DNA from: Photorhabdus bodei
Lineage (GTDB): Bacteria; Pseudomonadota; Gammaproteobacteria; Enterobacterales; Enterobacteriaceae
Direction of reading: 5' to 3'
NCBI RefSeq assembly: GCF_003287735.1
Contig: NZ_NSCM01000020.1
Span: 1-64,000 of the forward strand
DNA length: 64,000 nucleotides
Shown here: one piece after another, positions 9,126 through 17,179 of the stretch
How positions within the stretch are numbered: the stretch's first letter is position 1
How the letters are laid out: each line of letters begins with the position of its first letter
Made by a program: the position numbers and the translations under genes
Notes under the pieces: model-generated
Database searches by the model: none
The model's input: the letters and a program-made list of their open reading frames with translations, nothing else
What the model was told of the DNA's origin: nothing

Positions 9126-9163
9126 CAGGCAGAACTATTATATTTATGTTCTGTCTGTTTTTT
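9126..9163 (+). terminator. Terminator after hydrolase 1
   Basis: CAGGCAGAAC (9126-9135) pairs with GTTCTGTCTG (9148-9157) with one G-U pair, followed by six T. The run of T ends only about 20 bp before the start codon of copy 2, so it could act as an attenuator for that gene. Confidence 0.8.
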
Positions 9164-9184
9164 ATAAATATTAGGAGATTAATC

Positions 9185-10774
9185 ATGAAACTGACAATAT
9201 CCACAGATAATATTAAATTATTTATCAAAAAAATAGATGAATTAGTTAATATTGAGGATAAAAAAAAGGGTGGCGCTCTCGCCGTTGCGGTTACCCACGG
9301 TAATAAAACCATTTATCAGCGTCATATCGGGAAAGCGAGCATTGAACATGCTGTGGCTATAAAACCTAATACTAAATTCTATTTAGCGAGTGTTTCAAAA
9401 CAATTCACGGCTTTTTGTATAGCTTTGCTGGAGAAAGAAGGAAAGCTCAACGTTAAGGATAAAATCAAACAATATTTGGATTATTTACCCGTGCATTTCT
9501 CTGATATTGCCATTGAAAATCTTATTCATCATACCAGTGGGTTACGGGATATGTTTTTACTCTATGGTCTGGCAGGTAAAAATTCAGATCTTGACTACTG
9601 CCATGCTGGTTTAGTAAGGAAACTGATTCAACGACAACAGGCATTGAATCTCCCGACTGGGGAATATTATCTTTATAACAACACGGGCTATTATTTGCTG
9701 GGGGAAATCATCAGCGTAGTTTCAGGCCAGCCGTTGAAAAAATATGTAGAAGAAAATGTTTTCGCCCCATTAAAGATGAAAGATACCTTTATCTGCGATG
9801 ATATAACCGAGATTATCCCTGACAGGGCGATGGGTTATACTTATAATGAGAGTTCGCAACGGTGGATAAGAAGCGATATCAACAATTCTGTGGTGGGTAG
9901 TGCTGGGGTTCATTCCACCGTGAATGATTTGTGCCGTTGGATGAGAGCGTTTTATTCGCCATCTATTGTTCAGGATCTATTGCCTCAATTATTCCGTACG
10001 CCAGATTTGACCAATGGAAATCGTAACAATTATGCTTACGGTTTGATTATCAGTCAACGCGAAGGGCAAACGATAATACAACACAGTGGTGCTTATGCTG
10101 GCTTCAGAAATAATATTTGTATTTTACCGGATGCTAAATTAGGTATCGTGATAACCGCTGCAATAGGTGTTAATGTTGCTAAATGGGTGGATCAGTATAT
10201 TGATATATTGCTTAATACCGATGTTGGGCCAGAAAAGCCGCATTACCTAACCGATAATATTGATATCACCGGTATTTTCCGAGGGATAGAGTCTTATCCT
10301 TATGTTATTACCAAAGAAGATGTTTACTTTTTAGGTAATTTATTCGAAAAAGGTAACCCGATTACTTTTAATCCTGACGGTACATTCCAAGAGCAAGGAG
10401 GTAGAACCCGGTTCAGATCTATCATTGAAAATGACAATGTTATCGCACTGGAACGGATTGATGAAAATGGTAATGTTTTTTATTTTAAAAAAATGAATGA
10501 TGAAGAGAGCATCGATATTAAACTATTGTCAGGGTGTTATTATAGTTACGAAACAGAGGCGGTAATTAATATTATATCGGCTGATGAAAATGTTTATATT
10601 GATGCGATTATCCATCCGGTAAAAAAAGAGGCTTTGCGGCATATTTATGGGAATAGTTATTTATCCCCAGGAACTGATCTTATTGTTGATTTTGAGTTTG
10701 ATCCAGATTCAAATAAATGTCGTCTCTATGTCAGTAATTCGCGCTGCTTGAATTTGGAATTTGTTTCGGTTTAA
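9185..10774 (+). CDS. Serine hydrolase, beta-lactamase/PBP fold, copy 2
   Basis: 529 aa. Start at ATG 9185 because TAGGAGA precedes it and the sequence aligns with copy 1 from there; a longer frame from 9146 would run through the terminator. Motifs S-V-S-K, Y-N-N and H-S-G are intact. It is the only copy lacking its own Fur box: just 160 bp separate it from copy 1, and that gap is 3' UTR-like. Expression may therefore depend on read-through from copy 1. No signal peptide; same two-domain layout as the others. Confidence 0.85.
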   Translation: MKLTISTDNIKLFIKKIDELVNIEDKKKGGALAVAVTHGNKTIYQRHIGKASIEHAVAIKPNTKFYLASVSKQFTAFCIALLEKEGKLNVKDKIKQYLDYLPVHFSDIAIENLIHHTSGLRDMFLLYGLAGKNSDLDYCHAGLVRKLIQRQQALNLPTGEYYLYNNTGYYLLGEIISVVSGQPLKKYVEENVFAPLKMKDTFICDDITEIIPDRAMGYTYNESSQRWIRSDINNSVVGSAGVHSTVNDLCRWMRAFYSPSIVQDLLPQLFRTPDLTNGNRNNYAYGLIISQREGQTIIQHSGAYAGFRNNICILPDAKLGIVITAAIGVNVAKWVDQYIDILLNTDVGPEKPHYLTDNIDITGIFRGIESYPYVITKEDVYFLGNLFEKGNPITFNPDGTFQEQGGRTRFRSIIENDNVIALERIDENGNVFYFKKMNDEESIDIKLLSGCYYSYETEAVINIISADENVYIDAIIHPVKKEALRHIYGNSYLSPGTDLIVDFEFDPDSNKCRLYVSNSRCLNLEFVSV

Positions 10775-10879
10775 TTGACAGGTTAGTGAATACAAATTTA
10801 GGACAGTATTTCGTTAGTAGGATAGGATTGATACTATTGTGATAGTCTGGAGATATTTTATATTAGATGCACTTCATCC

Positions 10880-10917
10880 TAGGCAGAACGGTTATATTTA
10901 TGTTCTGCCTATTTTTT
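10880..10917 (+). terminator. Terminator after hydrolase 2
   Basis: TAGGCAGAAC (10880-10889) pairs perfectly with GTTCTGCCTA (10902-10911) and six T follow. It is homologous to the hairpins after copies 1, 3 and 5. Confidence 0.85.
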
Positions 10918-11144
10918 ATAGACATTAGATCGAAAATGATTTATGAAATCAAATAACTATTTGTAAAAATTAGCTAATTTTGATTTTCACCCACAGCTAC
11001 TTTATATTGTCATTCATACATTAAATGATAATCATTATCACTTGGATGTTTCTTGTTTATGCCTTATAGTTCTGCCCGCATATGTTGTATCACCAGATCG
11101 TATATATGTGCCCTACTTGTATAATTTTAAATATTAGGAAATTA
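10918..11144. promoter_or_regulatory. Promoter region of hydrolase 3 with Fur box
   Basis: Fur box at 11021-11039 (core ATGATAATCATTATC, 16/19 by eye). The following CTTGGATGTT and the sequence up to the start codon resemble the upstream regions of copies 1 and 4, so the duplicated unit included the promoter. Confidence 0.75.
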
Positions 11145-12737
11145 ATGGTGGAACTAACAATATCTACAGATAATATTAAATTATTTATCAATAAAATAGA
11201 TGAACTGGTTAATATTGAAAATAAAAAAAAGGGAGGGGCTCTTGCCGTTGCGGTTACCCACGGCGATAAAACCATTTATCAGCGTCATATTGGGCAAGCT
11301 AGCATTGAACATGCTGTAGCTGTAAAACCTAATACTAAATTCTATTTAGCGAGTGTTTCAAAACAATTCACGGCTTTTTGCATAGCCTTATTGGAGAAAG
11401 AAGGAAAGATCAGGGTCAAGGATAAAGTCGGACAATATTTGGATTATTTCCCCGCAGAATTTTCTGACATTACCATTGAACATCTTATTCACCATACCAG
11501 CGGGTTACGGGATAAATTTTTACTTTATCACCTAGCAGGTAAAAATTCAGACTTTGATCACCGTCATATTGATTTGGTGAGAAAACTGGTCCAACGGCAA
11601 CAGGCACTTAATTTCACGTCTGGGGAGTATTATCTCTATAGCAATACGGGCTATAGTTTATTGGCGGAAATAGTTAGCGTAATTTCAGGTAAATCGTTGA
11701 GGAAATATGCGGAAGAAAATATTTTCGTTCCATTAAAGATGGAAGATACCTTTTTCTATGATGATATAACCGAGATTATTCCTGATCGGGCTATGGGTTA
11801 TGCTTATAATAAGAAGCTGCACCAGTGGGTAAGAAACGATATCAATAATTCTGCTGTGGGTGGTGGTGGGGTTCACTCCACCGTGAATGATTTGTGTCGT
11901 TGGATGAGAGCATTTTATTCACCATCGATTGTTCAGGATCTGTTGCCTCAATTATCCCGTACACCAGATTTAACCAATGGCAATCGCAACAATTATGCGT
12001 ACGGTTTGATTATCAGTCAACGCGAAGGGCAAACGATAATACAACATGGTGGTTCTTATGCTGGCTTCAAATCTCACGTTTATATTTTACCGGATGCTAA
12101 ATTAGGTATCGCGATTACCGCTGCAATAGGTGTTGATGTTTCTAAATGGGTGGAACAGAATATTGATATCTTGTTTGACACCGATATTAGGCCAGAAGAA
12201 CCGTATTGCCTAACCAGTGATATCGATATCACCGGTATTTTCCGAGGGGAAGAGCCTTATCCTTATATTATTACCAAGGAAGAGACTTATTTGTTAGGTA
12301 ATTTATTCGAAAAAGGTAACCCGATTATTTTTAACTCTGACGGTACATTCCAAGAGAAAGGGGGTAAAATCCGGTTCAGACCCATTATTGAAAATGACCG
12401 TGTTACTGCACTGGAACAGATTAATGAAAATGGCAATGTTTTTTATCTTAAAAAGAGGGTTGATGACGGAGCTATCGATATTCAGCGATTGGCAGGGCGA
12501 TATTATAGTCATGAAACAGAAACAACGATTACTGTTTCCGCTTCTGGCGATGGGATTTATATTGATGGGGTAGTTTATATTGGTAAAAAGGAAGTCTTGC
12601 GGCGGATTTACGGGAATAGTTATTTCTCTCCCAGTACTGAACTGATTATTGATTTTGAATTAGATCCTAATAGCAATAAACCACATCTCTATATCAGTAA
12701 TTCACGTTGTTGGAAGATAGAATTCGTCACAGTTTAA
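11145..12737 (+). CDS. Serine hydrolase, beta-lactamase/PBP fold, copy 3
   Basis: 530 aa from ATG 11145, which aligns with the other copies and has TAGGAAA before it; the frame is open from 11082 but without a binding site. Motifs are S-V-S-K, Y-S-N and H-G-G. The second half of the gene is almost identical in nucleotide sequence to copy 4, whereas the first half differs much more. Cytosolic by lack of a signal peptide. A Fur box and its own terminator flank it. Confidence 0.85.
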   Translation: MVELTISTDNIKLFINKIDELVNIENKKKGGALAVAVTHGDKTIYQRHIGQASIEHAVAVKPNTKFYLASVSKQFTAFCIALLEKEGKIRVKDKVGQYLDYFPAEFSDITIEHLIHHTSGLRDKFLLYHLAGKNSDFDHRHIDLVRKLVQRQQALNFTSGEYYLYSNTGYSLLAEIVSVISGKSLRKYAEENIFVPLKMEDTFFYDDITEIIPDRAMGYAYNKKLHQWVRNDINNSAVGGGGVHSTVNDLCRWMRAFYSPSIVQDLLPQLSRTPDLTNGNRNNYAYGLIISQREGQTIIQHGGSYAGFKSHVYILPDAKLGIAITAAIGVDVSKWVEQNIDILFDTDIRPEEPYCLTSDIDITGIFRGEEPYPYIITKEETYLLGNLFEKGNPIIFNSDGTFQEKGGKIRFRPIIENDRVTALEQINENGNVFYLKKRVDDGAIDIQRLAGRYYSHETETTITVSASGDGIYIDGVVYIGKKEVLRRIYGNSYFSPSTELIIDFELDPNSNKPHLYISNSRCWKIEFVTV

Positions 12738-12840
12738 TTTATAAAGTGATAAATTAGAATTAGGAGCGATATGGTTATAGCAGAATGGAGTTAATACTAT
12801 TGAGGAGCTAGAGATATTTTCTATTAGATGCACTTTATTC

Positions 12841-12880
12841 CAGGCAGAAATATTATATTTATGTTCTGTCTGTTTTTTTT
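12841..12880 (+). terminator. Terminator after hydrolase 3
   Basis: CAGGCAGAA (12841-12849) pairs with TTCTGTCTG (12864-12872), followed by eight T. Same hairpin family as after copies 1, 2 and 5. Confidence 0.85.
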
Positions 12881-12921
12881 AACATCAGCTTCCGTAGTTA
12901 CTTTATATTGCCATTCATACA

Positions 12922-12940
12922 TTAAATGATAACCATTATC
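12922..12940. promoter_or_regulatory. Fur box upstream of hydrolase 4
   Basis: TTAAATGATAACCATTATC, 15/19 to the Fur consensus by eye, placed about 100 bp before the copy 4 start as in copies 1 and 3. Confidence 0.7.
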
Positions 12941-13038
12941 ACTTGGATATTTCTTATTTACGTCCTACAGTACTGTTTGTATATGTATTGATATCAGGCC
13001 GTATATATTTTATTTTGTAACCTTAAATAAGGAGTTTC

Positions 13039-14631
13039 ATGATGAAATCTACTATATCTACAGATAAGATTAAGTTATTTCTCAAGAAAATAGACGAACT
13101 GGTTAATATTGAAAATAAAAAGAAGGGTGGTGCTCTCGCCGTTGCGGTTATCCTCGGCAATAAAATCATTTATCAGCGTCATATCGGGAAAGCCAGCATT
13201 GAACATGTTGTGGCTGCAAAACCTAATACTAAGTTCTATTTGGCGAGTGTTTCAAAACAATTCGTAGCTTTTTGTATTACTTTGCTAGAAAAAGCAGGGA
13301 AGCTTTGCGTCAAGGATAAAGTTGGGCAATATTTGAATTATTTCCCTGCGGAATTCTCTGATATTACTATTGAACATCTTATTCACCATACCAGCGGGTT
13401 ACGAGATGAGTTTTTACTTTATGAGCTGGCAGGTAAAAATTCGGACTTTGATCACCGCCATATTGATTTAGTCAGAAAATTGACTCAACGGCAACAAGCG
13501 CTTAACTTTACTCCTGGGGAATATCATCTGTATAGTAATACGGGCTATAACTTGCTGGCGGAAATAGTCAGAGTGGTTTCAGGTAAATCGTTAAGAGAAT
13601 ATGCAGAAGAAAATGTTTTTGCCCCATTAAAGATGAAAGATACCTTTTTCTATGATGATGTCGCTGAAATTATCGTTGATCGGGCAATGGGCTACACTTA
13701 TAACGAGGATTCATGCCGGTGGATAAGAGATGATCTCAACGATACAGTGGTCGGTGGTTCAGGGCTTCATTCTACGGTAAATGATTTGTGTCGTTGGATC
13801 AGAGCCTTTTATTCACCATCGATTGTTCAGGATCTGTTGCCTCAATTATCCCGCACACCAGATTTAACCAACGGTAATCGCAATAATTATGCGTACGGTT
13901 TGATTATCAGCCAACGCGAAGGGCAAACGATAATAGAACACGGTGGTTCTTATGCTGGCTTCAAATCTCATGTTTGTATTTTACCGGATGCTAAATTAGG
14001 TATCGCGATTACCGCTGCAATAGGTGTTGATGTTTCTAAATGGGTGGAACAGAATATTGATATCTTGTTTGACACTGATATTAAGCCAGAAGAACCGTAT
14101 CGTCTAACCAGTGATATCGATATCACCGGTATTTTCCGAGGGGAAGAGCCTTATCCTTATATTATTACTAAGGAAGAGACTTATTTTTTAGGTAATTTAT
14201 TCGAAAAAGGTAACCCGATTATTTTTAACTCTGACGGTACATTCCAAGAGAAAGGGGGTAAAATCCGGTTCAGACCGATTATTGAAAATGACAGTGTTAC
14301 TGCACTGGAACAGATTAATGAAAATGGCAATGTCTTTTATCTTAAAAAGAGGGTTGATGACGGAGGTATCGATATTCAGCGATTGGCAGGGCGATATTAT
14401 AGTCATGAAACAGAAGTAACGATTACTGTTTCCGCTTCTGGCGATGGGATTTATATTGATGGGGTAGTTTATATTGGTAAAAAGGAAGTCTTGCGGCGGA
14501 TTTACGGGAATAGTTATTTCTCTCCCAGTACTGAGCTGATTATTGATTTTGAATTAGATACTGATGCCAATAAATCTCATCTCTATATCAGTAATTCACG
14601 TTGTTGGAAGATAGGATTTGTCGCAGTTTAA
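13039..14631 (+). CDS. Serine hydrolase, beta-lactamase/PBP fold, copy 4
   Basis: 530 aa with AAGGAG before ATG 13039. Catalytic motifs S-V-S-K, Y-S-N and H-G-G are intact. The 3' half, from roughly 13900 to the stop and into the first bases of the 3' UTR, nearly matches copy 3, which points to gene conversion or a recent unequal crossover. The downstream hairpin terminator present after copies 1, 2, 3 and 5 is missing: an ERIC starts 13 bp after the stop, and read-through into copy 5 is likely. Confidence 0.85.
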   Translation: MMKSTISTDKIKLFLKKIDELVNIENKKKGGALAVAVILGNKIIYQRHIGKASIEHVVAAKPNTKFYLASVSKQFVAFCITLLEKAGKLCVKDKVGQYLNYFPAEFSDITIEHLIHHTSGLRDEFLLYELAGKNSDFDHRHIDLVRKLTQRQQALNFTPGEYHLYSNTGYNLLAEIVRVVSGKSLREYAEENVFAPLKMKDTFFYDDVAEIIVDRAMGYTYNEDSCRWIRDDLNDTVVGGSGLHSTVNDLCRWIRAFYSPSIVQDLLPQLSRTPDLTNGNRNNYAYGLIISQREGQTIIEHGGSYAGFKSHVCILPDAKLGIAITAAIGVDVSKWVEQNIDILFDTDIKPEEPYRLTSDIDITGIFRGEEPYPYIITKEETYFLGNLFEKGNPIIFNSDGTFQEKGGKIRFRPIIENDSVTALEQINENGNVFYLKKRVDDGGIDIQRLAGRYYSHETEVTITVSASGDGIYIDGVVYIGKKEVLRRIYGNSYFSPSTELIIDFELDTDANKSHLYISNSRCWKIGFVAV

Positions 14632-14643
14632 TTTATAAAGTGA

Positions 14644-14761
14644 TATACCCTATGGATTTCAAGATGCATCGAGACGGCAAGGGAGTGAATCCCCGGGAGC
14701 ATAGGTAACGATGTGACCGAGTGCAGCCAACAAAGAGGCAACTTGAAAGATAACGGGTATA
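14644..14761 (-). repeat. ERIC element, 118-bp variant
   Basis: Reverse orientation relative to the copy at 3907. It lacks 9 bp in the central arm (CCGAGTGCAGCC instead of CCGGGGTGAGTGAGTGCAGCC). Its left flank is the copy 4 3' UTR and its right flank is the last ~45 bp of the conserved hydrolase promoter, so it occupies the place of the terminator and Fur box. Confidence 0.95.
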
Positions 14762-14808
14762 TCAGATCGTATATATGCTCTGTCTTATAACCTTAAATAA
14801 GGAAGTTC

Positions 14809-16398
14809 ATGATGGAATCAACGATATCTAGAGATAATATTAAATCTCTTCTTAATAAAATAGATAATTTAATTGATATTGAAAATAAGAAAAAAGGTGG
14901 CGCTCTCGCCGTTGCTGTTACCCACGGAGATGAAACCATTTATAAGCGCTATATCGGGCAAGCTAGCATTGAACATGCTGTTGCTATAACCCCAAATACG
15001 AAATTCTATATGGCGAGTGTTTCGAAACAATTCACGGCTTTTTGTATTGCTTTGCTGGAAAAAGAAGGAAAGATCAACGTCAAGGATAAAGTTGGAAAAT
15101 ATGTGGATTATTTCCCGGCATATTTCTCTGATATTACTATTGAACATCTTATTCATCATACCAGTGGATTACGGGATAAATATGTCCCTTATGGCTTTGC
15201 CGGTAAAAATTCAGATTTTGACCACCGCAGCATAGATTTATTAAGAAAACTGATTCAACGGCAACAAAAGCTTAATTTCACGCCCGGGGAATATTTTCGC
15301 TATAGCAATACGGGCTATAATTTGTTGGCAGAAATTATCAAAGTGGTTTCGGGAGAATCGTTAAGAGAATATGCGAAAGAGAATATTTTTATTCCATTAA
15401 AGATGAGTAATACCTCCTTCTATGATGATGTTACTGAGATTATCTCTGACCGGGCGATAGGCTATGCCTATAACGAAGATTCAAATCAATGGATAAGATC
15501 GGATCACAACGATTCAACTATAGGGAGTGCGGGGCTGCGTTCTACAGTGAGTGATTTATGCCGCTGGATGAAAGCATTTTATTCACCATCGATTGTTCGG
15601 GATATGTTGCCTCATTTATCTCGTATGCCAAATTTAACCAATGGCAATCGTAACAATTATGCTTACGGTTTGATGATCAGCCAACGTGAAGGGCAAAAGA
15701 TAATACGGCACGATGGTTCCTATGGTGGTTTTAAAGCTGAGGCTTGTGTTTTACCTGATGCTAAATTAGGTATTGTGATTACTGCTGCAACAGGTATTAA
15801 TACCGTTGAATTTACTAATCAATGTCTTAATGTATTATTTAACACTGATATGACTGAGCCGGAACATTGCCTAACCAGTAATATTGATATTACCGGTATG
15901 TTCAAGGGGGTTGATCCCTATCCCTATATTATTACCAAGGAAAATTGCTATTTATTAGGTAATTTATTCGAGGAAGGTAATCCGATTATCTTTAACGCCG
16001 ATGGAACATTCCAAGAGAAGGGTGGAGAAATCCGGTTCAGACCGATCATTGAAAATGACAGTGTTATCTCACTAGAACAGATTGATGAAAATGGCAATAT
16101 TTCTTATTTGAAAAAGATGACTGATAAAGGTGACATTGATATTCATCGGTTATCAGGTCGCTATTATAATCACGAAACAGAATCAATGCTAAATATTGAA
16201 TTATCCGGTGATGAACTCTATATTGATGCAGTGGTCTTGCCTGGAAAAAAAGAGGCTTTAAGGTGGGTTTACGAGAATAGTTATTTATCTCCTAGTACTC
16301 AGCTTATTATTGATTTTGAATTAAATCCTGATACGAATAAACTTCGCCTTTATGTCAATGATTCACGTTGTTGGAAGATAGAATTCGTCTTGGTTTAA
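14809..16398 (+). CDS. Serine hydrolase, beta-lactamase/PBP fold, copy 5
   Basis: 529 aa with AAGGAAG before the start. Motifs S-V-S-K, Y-S-N and H-D-G are present; the variable middle residue of the H-x-G box is an aspartate here against Ser or Gly in the other copies, which may alter substrate preference. It is the most diverged of the five at both ends. It has lost the Fur-box promoter block to an ERIC, so it is either co-transcribed with copy 4 or driven from a new promoter. No signal peptide. Confidence 0.85.
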   Translation: MMESTISRDNIKSLLNKIDNLIDIENKKKGGALAVAVTHGDETIYKRYIGQASIEHAVAITPNTKFYMASVSKQFTAFCIALLEKEGKINVKDKVGKYVDYFPAYFSDITIEHLIHHTSGLRDKYVPYGFAGKNSDFDHRSIDLLRKLIQRQQKLNFTPGEYFRYSNTGYNLLAEIIKVVSGESLREYAKENIFIPLKMSNTSFYDDVTEIISDRAIGYAYNEDSNQWIRSDHNDSTIGSAGLRSTVSDLCRWMKAFYSPSIVRDMLPHLSRMPNLTNGNRNNYAYGLMISQREGQKIIRHDGSYGGFKAEACVLPDAKLGIVITAATGINTVEFTNQCLNVLFNTDMTEPEHCLTSNIDITGMFKGVDPYPYIITKENCYLLGNLFEEGNPIIFNADGTFQEKGGEIRFRPIIENDSVISLEQIDENGNISYLKKMTDKGDIDIHRLSGRYYNHETESMLNIELSGDELYIDAVVLPGKKEALRWVYENSYLSPSTQLIIDFELNPDTNKLRLYVNDSRCWKIEFVLV

Positions 16399-16500
16399 TT
16401 GATAGGGTTGTAAATATGAATTAAGAACCGTGTTTTTCTGGAAGGATAAGAAAATTAGATTGAGATCATAAAGATATTTTCTATCTAATCTATTTATTTT

Positions 16501-16532
16501 CAGGCAGAACTATTATGACGATGTTTTGCCTG
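16501..16532 (+). terminator. Terminator-like hairpin after hydrolase 5
   Basis: CAGGCAGAAC (16501-16510) pairs with GTTTTGCCTG (16523-16532) with one G-U pair. The T tail is weak compared with the other copies. Confidence 0.6.
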
Positions 16533-16656
16533 TTCGATATGATTTTGATATTTTAATTGCTTCATGGATTGTTTTTGGTTTATATTCTCATCGCCCTTGA
16601 TATGTTAAGGATACTCCTTTCCTCTAATTAGAGATACAATTTAATCTTTATTATAA

Positions 16657-16783
16657 TATACCCGTCATCTTTCAAGTTGCCTCTTTGTTGGCTGCACTCA
16701 CTCACCCCGGTCACATAGTTATCTATGCTCCCGGGGATTCGCTCCCTTGCCGCCGCGATTCATCTTGAAATCCATAGGGTATA
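16657..16783 (+). repeat. ERIC element (127 bp)
   Basis: Full-length, same orientation and nearly the same sequence as the copy at 3907. It separates the hydrolase array from the deaminase leader. Confidence 0.95.
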
Positions 16784-16800
16784 TAAGGGAGGTAAATTTA

Positions 16801-16854
16801 TGAAAAAGGGTAAATTATGTGATATTAATTCATATTTCATAATCTGGTGTTAGA
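16801..16854 (+). CDS. 17-codon leader ORF upstream of the deaminase
   Basis: A strong binding site GGGAGG (16787-16792) directly follows the ERIC and precedes ATG 16801; the frame ends with TAG at 16852-16854. The peptide is too short to assign. The strength of the binding site is the only support. It could be a leader peptide or chance. Confidence 0.3.
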
Positions 16855-17179
16855 GGAATAGTTTAAATCATAATGTACAGGGTATAGTAAATAAAAAGTC
16901 TATATTTAGCTACGAAATTATATTTGTTTGAATGTTATTGTCCATTTTTTATAAATGTAATTAACGGATATTTTAAATAGCTTTCCATAATACCGATACA
17001 CTTGTGCCTTTTGTTTTCTTTTTGAACAATGTTGGTTCTGTAGCCTATCTCATTGATTTTACGTATTGCTTAGATGAAAAGGCTGTATGTCTTGGTACAC
17101 AAGGGTTGGTTGGAAGTGGAGCATAATTATGAAATCTTATTTAAATAGAGTAAAACGATAATAGGCAGAAATATTTAAC
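16855..17179 (+). other. Leader region of the dCTP deaminase, possible antitoxin RNA
   Basis: About 325 bp with no sizeable ORF. A 24-codon frame (17074-17148) starts with ATG but lacks a clear binding site. In the Vibrio AvcID system the deaminase AvcD is held inactive by an RNA, AvcI, encoded directly upstream on the same strand. This gap is the right size and place for such an RNA, but I see no diagnostic sequence. Confidence 0.3.

Noticed and set aside
7432-16398. Calling the five hydrolases beta-lactamases
   Set aside because: They share the catalytic fold, but there is no signal peptide and an extra C-terminal domain; antibiotic resistance is not supported.
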